From Gammaproteobacteria bacterium (GTDB taxonomy: Bacteria > Pseudomonadota > Gammaproteobacteria > SZUA-229), in NCBI GenBank assembly GCA_026196035.1, contig JAPHQX010000074.1:1-39758 (forward strand): 39,758 nucleotides of DNA, read 5' to 3'. The first letter of the stretch is position 1. Every line of letters starts with the position of its first letter. Below are positions 33,303-39,758 of this stretch, one piece after another. The notes under the pieces are model-generated. The model searched no databases, was not told the origin of the DNA, and worked only from the letters and a program-made list of their open reading frames with translations. Position numbers and translations under genes: made by a program.

Positions 33303-33860
33303 ATGAACAACAAACAACAACTGATTCAGTATTATCAATGGCTAAGACGCTATGGCTATAACGACTCCCATAGTGGTAACGCTTCTATCAGAAACAATGA
33401 TAACTTCTGGGTAACACCCTCTGGTGCCTGTGCTGACACACTCAAAGATAATGATCTGATCGAATGCAATCTTAATGGTAGCCTGGGTGAAAAAGCCTCT
33501 TTAGATGGACCATTGCATCTTGCGGTTTACCAGAAGAACCCCGAAGCCGGCGCCATACTGCACAGCCATGGCGCCTATAGCGTTGCGGTCACCCTGAATG
33601 GCGAGGATTTTAGTCCTGTCGATTTTGAAGGCCAGTATTACTTCAGCAAGATTCCGGTAATTTCCATTCCTTATGATCAATATATAGAACAGGCAGCTGA
33701 AGCGGTTTCCGATGTACTGGCAAAATACCCCATCACTGTTGTCCGTGGCCACGGCGTTTATGCCACTGCAGAAAGTATCAATCTGGCTTATAAGTGGACC
33801 TGCTCATTCGAGCTATCGGCAAAAACCTGGTTACTCGCAAAACAGGCTGGCACACTTTAA
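33303..33860 (+). CDS. class II aldolase/adducin family protein
   Basis: A 185-residue class II aldolase-fold protein (family range 200-230, so short). SGNASIRNNDNFWVTPSGA matches the substrate-binding block, and ILHSHGAYSVA (HxH zinc ligands) plus VVRGHGVYATAES (third His) complete the metal site. Relatives include fuculose-phosphate aldolase, ribulose-phosphate epimerases and MtnB; the substrate is not determined. Its stop overlaps the thiD start by one base (TAATG), a strong sign that it works with thiamine-pyrimidine metabolism, though no known step calls for it. Confidence 0.82.
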   Translation: MNNKQQLIQYYQWLRRYGYNDSHSGNASIRNNDNFWVTPSGACADTLKDNDLIECNLNGSLGEKASLDGPLHLAVYQKNPEAGAILHSHGAYSVAVTLNGEDFSPVDFEGQYYFSKIPVISIPYDQYIEQAAEAVSDVLAKYPITVVRGHGVYATAESINLAYKWTCSFELSAKTWLLAKQAGTL

Positions 33861-34654
33861 TGATGGAAACTGCCCCTAAGAAACCCGTCGTATTATGCTT
33901 TTCTGGCCTGGATCCCACCGGTGGCGCAGGTATTCAGGCTGATATTGAAGCCATCAGCGCTCAGGGGGCACATGCAACATCCATTGTTACCGCCCTCACC
34001 GTACAGGACACCCATAATGTAAAATCATTTCAGACCATCAGTGCTGATATTGTTATTCAGCAGGCACGCGCTGTACTTGAAGACATGCCGGTATCGGTTA
34101 TCAAACTGGGTATGCTGGGTAATATTGAAATTGCCGAAGCTATTCACAGTATTCTTAAAGACTATCCTGACCTGCCGGTAATTTTTGATCCTGTCCTCGC
34201 GGGCGGCGGCGGCGGAAAACTGGCACAACAGTCACTTGTCGATGCCATCAAGATACTCATAATGCCACTCTGTTACATCATCACACCCAACACACTGGAA
34301 GCACGACAACTGGCCAAAGAGTCTGATAATAATGAAGCCGCTGCCATGGAGCTCCTTGATATGGGTGCTGAATATGTCCTGCTCACCGGGTCACACGAAA
34401 AAACCCGAGATATCCAGCATCAGCTATTTTCAAATAATCGTCTTATAGAAGCATTTAACTACGCACGATTAGATAATGAATTTCATGGATCAGGCTGTAC
34501 GCTTGCCGCTGCGATTGCAGGTCTCATTGCACAGGGCAATGAACCGGTAAGCGCCATACATACCGCGCTGGATTATACCTACAAAACATTACAACAGGCA
34601 CAGCATCTAGGCATGGGACAACTTATACCCAACCGTTATTACTGGATAAAATAA
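33860..34654 (+). CDS. thiD: hydroxymethylpyrimidine/phosphomethylpyrimidine kinase ThiD
   Basis: A 264-residue ribokinase-fold kinase that phosphorylates HMP and HMP-P to HMP-PP in thiamine synthesis. CFSGLDPTGGAGIQADIEAI is the N-terminal signature, SIVTALTVQDTHNV, KLGMLGN, VIFDPVLAGGGGG, ITPNTLEA and FHGSGCTLAAAIAG (anion hole with catalytic Asp replaced in context by GSGC loop residues typical of ThiD) follow. The frame is open further upstream inside the aldolase gene, but conserved sequence begins here; a second ATG directly follows, either could be used. Operon with the aldolase and thiE. Confidence 0.92.
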   Translation: MMETAPKKPVVLCFSGLDPTGGAGIQADIEAISAQGAHATSIVTALTVQDTHNVKSFQTISADIVIQQARAVLEDMPVSVIKLGMLGNIEIAEAIHSILKDYPDLPVIFDPVLAGGGGGKLAQQSLVDAIKILIMPLCYIITPNTLEARQLAKESDNNEAAAMELLDMGAEYVLLTGSHEKTRDIQHQLFSNNRLIEAFNYARLDNEFHGSGCTLAAAIAGLIAQGNEPVSAIHTALDYTYKTLQQAQHLGMGQLIPNRYYWIK

Positions 34655-34656
34655 TA

Positions 34657-35277
34657 GTGCAAAAATTATCAGGTTTGTACGTCATTACAGATGAACACCT
34701 CATCACTGAAAAAGATTTTAGCCAAACTGTTGAACTGGCCCTGCAAGGCGGTGCCAGCATTGTGCAATACAGAGACAAAAGCAATAACAGAGAAAAACGA
34801 CGATATCAGGCTAATGCATTAAGAGAATTATGTAATCAATATTGTGCGACATTAATTATTAATGATGACATTCAGCTGGCAATAGAAACAGATGCCGACG
34901 GAGTGCATATTGGCAGCAACGATGAGTCATTGGCCAACGCAAGAGAACAACTAGGTGAGAATAAAATTATTGGTGTTTCCTGTTATGATAACTTTTCACT
35001 GGCACTCACAGCCGAACAAACGGGTGCAAATTATGTTGCCTTTGGCAGCTTCTATCTATCGTCAATAAAACCTGATGCGAAAAAAGCCGATACTGAACTC
35101 TTAAAAAAAGCCCGTGAACAGCTACAGATACCTGTTTGTGCTATTGGCGGAATCAACTCGGAAAATGCAGCGCTACTCATCGATGCGGGCGCTGATATGC
35201 TGGCCGTTATTACTGATATTTTTACTCATGAAGACCCTAAAACAGCCAGTAAGAATATTAGCAAACAATTCTATTAA
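34657..35277 (+). CDS. thiE: thiamine-phosphate synthase ThiE
   Basis: A 206-residue TIM-barrel enzyme joining HMP-PP and thiazole phosphate to thiamine phosphate. LYVITDEHL opens the barrel, SIVQYRDKS is the pyrophosphate-binding block, LIINDDIQLA and DADGVHIGSNDE hold the Mg/substrate Asp residues, IIGVSCYD, NYVAFGSFYLSSIKP (usual TxTK replaced by SSIK) and VCAIGGINSENA the phosphate-binding loop. Start is GTG two bases after the thiD stop. No thiC, thiG or thiO in the window. Confidence 0.92.
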   Translation: MQKLSGLYVITDEHLITEKDFSQTVELALQGGASIVQYRDKSNNREKRRYQANALRELCNQYCATLIINDDIQLAIETDADGVHIGSNDESLANAREQLGENKIIGVSCYDNFSLALTAEQTGANYVAFGSFYLSSIKPDAKKADTELLKKAREQLQIPVCAIGGINSENAALLIDAGADMLAVITDIFTHEDPKTASKNISKQFY

Positions 35278-35359
35278 TAATAGTATTATCAAAATGCCTT
35301 ACAAATAGTTTAGACTATTATTTTACAGCAGTTCATTAACTTTAAGACCCACTATCTTA

Positions 35360-37090
35360 ATGAGTGAAGAAACACCGCCTAATCTTGACGCTGAATTTTA
35401 TTCAGAACTACTCAGAGCCTATTTTGATAGTGCAAATGATGGCATCTTTGTGCTCTGTGATGAAATGAAATTCCTCACCTGTAATAAAAAAATACAGTCA
35501 TGGCTAGGCGTATCTGAAGACCAGTTAACTCTCCACAAACAACGCATCCCGATTACTGAACTACTGGGAAATAACCACACAACAGAATTATTTAATATAT
35601 ATTTTCCTCGCGCACTACTCGGGAAAAATGTCTCTTTTGAAGCTCGCCTACACCCCGAGAATGGCGAAGAACGCTGGGTCGAAATTAACATGACTCGTGT
35701 TAATATCGAAAACGGTGACATGGTCATTGCTATAGCGCGTGACATTTCAGAACGAAAAAAAGATCTGGCCACTATAAAATACAAAACTTACTATGATGAA
35801 CTAACCGATTTACCCAACTGGAAATTCCTGAACCAGGAACTGGCCACAATTTCTTCTGCCAAAACAAATACCTCCAAACAGACATCACTGATCACCATTG
35901 ATCTGGACCGCTTCAAAGAAATAAACGAAACACTTGGCCAGGATATTGGCGACCATATATTGCAGGAAATAGCTACTAGACTTTCACGCATTACTGATCT
36001 CACAACAAAAGAACTGTTAATTCGCCTTGTCGGTGACAAGTTTGCCCTGCTGTTACCGGATATAAAATTAAACAAGGCCAGAGCCATAGCTGAAACAATG
36101 AAGTCCATTGTCGCGAAACCTGTTGATATAAATAACAACAACATCAGTCTTAGCTGCAGTGTTGGCATCGCATCCTATCCAGAACATACATCAGATATTA
36201 CTAACCTGATTAACCTGGCGGAAGCAGCCATGCACTCAGCAAAAACATACAAGCTGGGAATAGCTGTTTATGATAAGAATCATTTTCACACCAGCAGTGA
36301 ACATCTACATATGATTTCAGATCTGCGTAAAGCGATACATAACAAGCAGATCACAACACTCTATCAACCGATAATCAACCTACGCAACCCTGAAAATATT
36401 AGAGTCGAGGCTCTTGCACGCTGGAACCATAAAACATTTGGCTACATATCTCCGGAAACTTTTATAATCCTTGCTGAAGAAACTGATTTAATTAATTCTC
36501 TAACATCACAAATAATGCAACAGGCCATTAGTGAATCAGCAGAATTAATTCATTCCAATAACATTGACAACCTGTCCATAAATTTATCGCCCCATTGTCT
36601 TGGCAATCAATATCTTGGGCAGGAAATAAAAAACTTGCTTATTCTATACAAAATAGACGCAGAAAAAATCACACTTGAAATGACTGAATCAGCCATAATG
36701 TCAGATATATCAATAGCATTAAATAATATAAATATTCTTAATGACATTGGCATCAAGATGGCAGTAGATGACTTCGGAACGGGGCATTCTTCTCTTTACA
36801 AATTAAAACAACTGCCATTATCCGAATTAAAAATAGACAGGCTATTTATTTCGGATATCGCAACTAATAAAGATGATCTTGCTATAACAACAGCCACTAT
36901 ACAAATGTCACATAGTCTTGGCCTCGAGGTGGTTGCAGAAGGAATCGAAAGCCGGGAAGTTTTTGAAATCGTAAAAAAACTCGACTGTGATTATGCTCAG
37001 GGATTCTGGATTAGCAAACCTTTACCCATAAATAAGCTAACCTCATGGTTAGACATGTTTGATTTATCAATGCTTGAATTTAGAAAATAA
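35360..37090 (+). CDS. PAS-GGDEF-EAL protein, probable c-di-GMP phosphodiesterase
   Basis: A 576-residue cytosolic signalling protein without membrane helices. A PAS domain (about 15-130; FDSANDGIFVLCDE, VIAIARDISERKK) is followed by a GGDEF domain (about 145-305; YYDELTDLPNWKFL) whose active-site loop reads VGDKF (224-228) instead of GGDEF, so cyclase activity is unlikely. The EAL domain (about 315-570) keeps its catalytic set: EAL (350-352), Asn408, Glu440, DDFGTG (470-475), Lys491, Glu527 and Gln547. It therefore probably hydrolyses c-di-GMP, with PAS and the degenerate GGDEF as sensors. Confidence 0.92.
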   Translation: MSEETPPNLDAEFYSELLRAYFDSANDGIFVLCDEMKFLTCNKKIQSWLGVSEDQLTLHKQRIPITELLGNNHTTELFNIYFPRALLGKNVSFEARLHPENGEERWVEINMTRVNIENGDMVIAIARDISERKKDLATIKYKTYYDELTDLPNWKFLNQELATISSAKTNTSKQTSLITIDLDRFKEINETLGQDIGDHILQEIATRLSRITDLTTKELLIRLVGDKFALLLPDIKLNKARAIAETMKSIVAKPVDINNNNISLSCSVGIASYPEHTSDITNLINLAEAAMHSAKTYKLGIAVYDKNHFHTSSEHLHMISDLRKAIHNKQITTLYQPIINLRNPENIRVEALARWNHKTFGYISPETFIILAEETDLINSLTSQIMQQAISESAELIHSNNIDNLSINLSPHCLGNQYLGQEIKNLLILYKIDAEKITLEMTESAIMSDISIALNNINILNDIGIKMAVDDFGTGHSSLYKLKQLPLSELKIDRLFISDIATNKDDLAITTATIQMSHSLGLEVVAEGIESREVFEIVKKLDCDYAQGFWISKPLPINKLTSWLDMFDLSMLEFRK

Positions 37091-37120
37091 TTAGCCTTAT
37101 AAAAATCCATTCTCTACTTA

Positions 37121-37642
37121 TTAACTCTCGAATATTCCCGATTTTCTTTCCCTCACATAACGAAAAATATCGTACTGCAAATGAACCAGTTTAACCCCCA
37201 CACCTTCTGGATCTTCCCTGATCTCATAATCGTATTCAACAAAGCCAATTCGTTTATACAGGCGCATGGCTTGTTCATTAAACTTAAAACAGGAAACATT
37301 TACATTACGAAATCCATATTTATCAAAGGCCATCACCATCATTGATCTTATCAGTTTCTCGCCCAGACCCTGATTACGCTGCTCAGGCAATATAAAAACA
37401 TTACCCATAAAACAGTGTTCACCCTCTTTATGGTCATATAAATTAGAGAACCCCACCACCTGACCATTTATTTCCAGCACACTGGACGCCATGCGCTGCT
37501 TAATAATCAGTTTTAGTTGTTCTACATCAAGAGGATATTGTGCTGAAGGGAAGCTGGAAAATAATTCCATTTCATTTTCGGGAAACCCACAAATACTAGC
37601 AAGATCATCTAACTCTACTGGCCTGAATATTATGTCATTCAT
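37121..37642 (-). CDS. GNAT-family N-acetyltransferase
   Basis: A 173-residue acetyltransferase. IIFRPVELDDLASI opens the GNAT fold, VVGFSNLYD is strand beta-4, VFILPEQRNQGLGEKLIRSM is motif A with the acetyl-CoA pyrophosphate loop (Q/RxxGxG form, here RNQGLG), and NEQAMRLYKRIGFVEYDYE is motif B. Substrate unknown. It follows the ROK kinase on the same strand by about 12 bases, so the two are likely cotranscribed, which may hint at an amino-sugar or small-metabolite substrate. Confidence 0.87.
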   Translation of the reverse strand: MNDIIFRPVELDDLASICGFPENEMELFSSFPSAQYPLDVEQLKLIIKQRMASSVLEINGQVVGFSNLYDHKEGEHCFMGNVFILPEQRNQGLGEKLIRSMMVMAFDKYGFRNVNVSCFKFNEQAMRLYKRIGFVEYDYEIREDPEGVGVKLVHLQYDIFRYVRERKSGIFES

Positions 37643-37654
37643 TATGATCCGAGA

Positions 37655-38548
37655 CTAATCCCATAACCAGGCTGCACCTCTGACACCGCTGGAATCACCA
37701 AATACAGGTGGCAGTAGTTTTGTGAAAACCTTATCTGAAAATACATAACGCCCCCATTGTGCTGGTACATTTTTATACAGACGTTGAATATTCGACATGC
37801 CCCCACCCAGCACAACCACATCAGGATCCAGAATATTAATAACATGAGCCAGACTTCTGGCCATACGATTTTCGTAATGCTGCATAACCATCTCAGCCTG
37901 AGCATCATTATTTTCTGCACGCTCAACAATCTGCTGCGTACTTAACTGCTGCCCTGTCTGTTTGAGATAATCTGCCGCAACTCCAGGGCCAGATAAAAAA
38001 GTTTCGATGCATCCCTGCTTACCACAATAACAGTCTGGCCCGGGCATTTCATCATCCGCCGGCCATGGCAAAGGGTTATGCCCCCACTCACCTGCAATGG
38101 CATTAGGCCCTGTTAACAACTTACCATTGATCACGATACCGGCACCGGTTCCAGTACCGACTATTACACCAAAAACCGTGGCCGCACCCTGAGCCGCACC
38201 ATCTGTTGCTTCTGACAATGCAAAACAGTTTGCATCATTGGCTATTCTAATTTCACGCCCCAGTATTTTTTCAATATCCTGTTTAACAGGCTGATCATTC
38301 AAACAGACTGAATTTGAATTCCTTAATAATCCAGTTGCTGGCGAAATGGCACCCGGTGTGCCAATACCAATACTACCCTGCTGTCCTGTTTTATGTTCTA
38401 CGAAATCAATAAGATCAACAATAGTTTTCAGCACCTGCTGATATTCACTCACTGGTGTTGCGACTCGTTGACGCAATAACTCACTACCTGAAGAATCAAG
38501 CGCGATAACTTCTATCTTTGTACCACCAAGATCAATACCAATACGCAT
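37655..38548 (-). CDS. ROK-family sugar kinase
   Basis: A 297-residue ROK kinase of the fructokinase/NagK type. MRIGIDLGGTKIEVIALD is the ATP-binding phosphate-1 motif, GIGTPGAISP, NDANCFALSEA with the catalytic Asp, VIVGTGTGAGIVINGKLL, GEWGHNPLPWP and the zinc-binding GPDCYCGKQGCIETFLSGPG follow; VVVLGGGMSN is the adenosine motif. The Cys/His zinc centre is intact. Hexose or amino-hexose (fructose, glucose, GlcNAc) is the likely substrate, undecided from sequence. It lies just after the cobalamin adenosyltransferase on the same strand. Confidence 0.88.
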   Translation of the reverse strand: MRIGIDLGGTKIEVIALDSSGSELLRQRVATPVSEYQQVLKTIVDLIDFVEHKTGQQGSIGIGTPGAISPATGLLRNSNSVCLNDQPVKQDIEKILGREIRIANDANCFALSEATDGAAQGAATVFGVIVGTGTGAGIVINGKLLTGPNAIAGEWGHNPLPWPADDEMPGPDCYCGKQGCIETFLSGPGVAADYLKQTGQQLSTQQIVERAENNDAQAEMVMQHYENRMARSLAHVINILDPDVVVLGGGMSNIQRLYKNVPAQWGRYVFSDKVFTKLLPPVFGDSSGVRGAAWLWD

Positions 38549-38557
38549 AATAATTAA

Positions 38558-39112
38558 TTATTTTTTTAATCTTTCTGATTGCCAGTAAACTTCATCTTCC
38601 CCTGCCTCTTTACTTAACACACGACAGGTAACAAACAGTAAATCGGATAAACGATTAATATAAGATTTTACAGTATTACTGAATTCATATTCTCTAGCTA
38701 ATGCCACCACTGTACGCTCAGCCCTGCGACAGACCGCTCTTGCCAGATGACAGGTAGCCGCTGCATCACCACCACCAGGCAAAATAAATTCTTTTAAGGG
38801 GCTTAAGTCTTTATTCATTTCATCCAGCGTAGATTCAAGCCACTGCACTCGATCTTCTGTTACCAGATTATAATCTGGCATACTAAGCTGACCACCCAGA
38901 TTAAATAAATCATGTTGAATGGTTAATAACATTTCTGAAACCCTTCCCGGTTTGCATCTTGCCAACACCATTCCTAAAACACTATTTAACTCATCAATAT
39001 CACCCATGGCTGCGACCCTCAGGCTATCTTTGTCTATACGACTGCCATCTGCCATACCGGTTGTACCTTTATCACCAGTACGGGTATATATTTTGGATAA
39101 TCTGTATCCCAT
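38558..39112 (-). CDS. ATP:cob(I)alamin adenosyltransferase, PduO type
   Basis: A 184-residue PduO-family trimeric enzyme that makes adenosylcobalamin. KIYTRTGDKGTTGMADG is the ATP-binding N-terminus; GDIDELNSVLG, FILPGGG, ARAVCRRAERTV and YINRLSDLLFVTCR are the cobalamin- and subunit-interface blocks. It is divergent from a BtuC-type permease gene, so uptake and activation of cobalamin are placed side by side. No cobalamin riboswitch is visible in the 120-base divergent spacer. It differs from the CobA/BtuR family of E. coli. Confidence 0.93.
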   Translation of the reverse strand: MGYRLSKIYTRTGDKGTTGMADGSRIDKDSLRVAAMGDIDELNSVLGMVLARCKPGRVSEMLLTIQHDLFNLGGQLSMPDYNLVTEDRVQWLESTLDEMNKDLSPLKEFILPGGGDAAATCHLARAVCRRAERTVVALAREYEFSNTVKSYINRLSDLLFVTCRVLSKEAGEDEVYWQSERLKK

Positions 39113-39177
39113 TACCTTGCCTCTAATAATTATTCAATTCGCGTCCAGTTTATAAGCACAAACTCGTTGCTATAGTG

Positions 39178-39205
39178 TTTACTCAGTTTAGATGTAGCTT
39201 ATAAT
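39178..39205 (+). promoter_or_regulatory. sigma70-type promoter of the BtuC-like gene
   Basis: TTTACT (39178-39183) and a perfect TATAAT (39200-39205) are 16 bases apart, about 30 bases before the start codon. Confidence 0.58.
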
Positions 39206-39235
39206 CACATCTTCATTTATTAAATACTATTCATT

Positions 39236-39758
39236 ATGCTTAGACCCGTTCAACTGATTATTGCTCTTATCTGTCTAAGCATCATTACTTTTATTTTTGC
39301 TTTTTCAACTGGCAGCATAACGCTTTCATTCTCTCAGATCTGGGCAACCATCACTGAACAAAACCATAACATAGCCAGTACCATTATCTGGGATCTACGC
39401 GCACCTCGTGCCTATATCGCCTTCGTCACTGGCGGTTTATTATCACTGGCCGGCGTATTAATGCAGGTACTACTACGCAACCCACTAGCTGACCCATATA
39501 TACTGGGCGTATCCGGTGGAGCATCAGTCGCCACACTCATCGCTATGATAATCGGCATTTCAGGTTCATGGCTATCTGGCAGCGCATTTATTGGCGCACT
39601 GATTTCAATACTCCTGGTATTCGGCCTGTCACATGGCAAAGGCAGCTGGAATCCGACCCGGTTATTACTCACCGGCGTTGTCATTGCTGCCGGCTGGGGC
39701 GCCACGATTAACTTTATTCTATCCATCGCCCCTGAAAAACCCCTGCGCGGTATGTTAT
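39236..39758 (+). CDS. BtuC/FecCD-family ABC permease, N-terminal part (cut by window edge)
   Basis: An open frame of 174 codons from ATG 39236 runs off the window. It starts MLRPVQLIIALICLSIITFI, a membrane helix, and continues with IWDLRAPRAYIAFVTGGLLS, LAGVLMQVLLRNPLADPYIL and GVSGGASVATL, the core signature of the BtuC/FhuB/FecCD permeases, with further helices at GALISILLVFGL and LLLTGVVIAAGWGA. About half of the expected 330 residues are seen. The neighbouring cobalamin adenosyltransferase suggests vitamin B12 uptake, but siderophore permeases look alike at this level. Confidence 0.92.
   Translation, partial: MLRPVQLIIALICLSIITFIFAFSTGSITLSFSQIWATITEQNHNIASTIIWDLRAPRAYIAFVTGGLLSLAGVLMQVLLRNPLADPYILGVSGGASVATLIAMIIGISGSWLSGSAFIGALISILLVFGLSHGKGSWNPTRLLLTGVVIAAGWGATINFILSIAPEKPLRGML

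Noticed and set aside
39113-39235. Cobalamin riboswitch upstream of the BtuC-like or PduO genes
   Set aside because: The spacer is only about 120 bases and no B12-box-like sequence is visible on either strand.

Overview
The window reads as a chromosomal segment of a gammaproteobacterium. The evidence is gene order and family membership: rep, ampD-ampE, amgK-murU, the mrdA-rodA-mltB-rlpA-dacA-ybeD-lipB-lipA block, ppa/adk, a GlpD/GDPD/CbbY cluster, thiD-thiE and a BtuC-type permease. Base composition looks moderate (mid-40s % GC by eye, not computed). Coding density is high on both strands. A CbbY-like sugar-bisphosphate phosphatase hints at Calvin-cycle autotrophy, but no other carbon-fixation gene is visible, so lifestyle stays an inference.

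Left part (1-10127): the first codons of a HAD hydrolase; Rep helicase (-) divergent from an ampD-ampE-histidine phosphatase operon (+); a Rossmann-fold oxidoreductase (-); the amgK-murU pair (+), which with AmpD forms part of the MurNAc-salvaging peptidoglycan recycling route; a small outer-membrane barrel (-); a SO_0444-type metal permease with a Cys-rich loop (-); and the U32 protein TrhP (+).

Accessory patch (10128-13673): this is the unusual stretch. A DUF1015 gene sits between two 370-bp copies of one non-coding repeat in opposite orientation. The left copy is part of a ~640-680-bp element whose ends are inverted copies of a twin-hairpin motif, and the hairpins keep pairing while their sequence changes between copies. 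Several REP-like half sites and a full palindrome lie alongside. Immediately after comes what looks like a lone integron gene cassette: a GTTAGAT core site, one small secreted-protein gene, and a 58-bp attC-like site ending next to lipA. No integrase is present.

Central part (13674-25947): lipoate synthesis (lipB-lipA), ybeD, and the rod-shape/septal wall operon (mrdA, rodA, mltB, rlpA, dacA), all on the minus strand, headed by ppa instead of the usual rsfS-rlmH. Divergently, adk encodes an adenylate kinase with a four-Cys LID and a ~170-residue Lys/Ala/Pro-rich, histone-H1-like tail. A near-perfect bidirectional terminator separates adk from a thioredoxin-like gene and an ABC exporter.

Right part (26105-39758): a compact glycerol/glycerophosphodiester operon (FGGY kinase, GDPD, short GlpD) running into cbbY and yjbQ; a D-2-hydroxyacid dehydrogenase (-); a pentapeptide protein, a SirB1/TPR protein, and a class II aldolase-thiD-thiE operon (+); a PAS-GGDEF-EAL protein with a degenerate GGDEF; a GNAT acetyltransferase, ROK kinase and PduO-type cobalamin adenosyltransferase (-); and the start of a BtuC/FecCD permease running off the end. 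Together the right edge points to cobalamin uptake and activation. The wall genes in the left and centre describe one cycle: MltB/RlpA/DacA trim or cleave the wall, AmpD processes recovered muropeptides, and AmgK/MurU return MurNAc to UDP-MurNAc.
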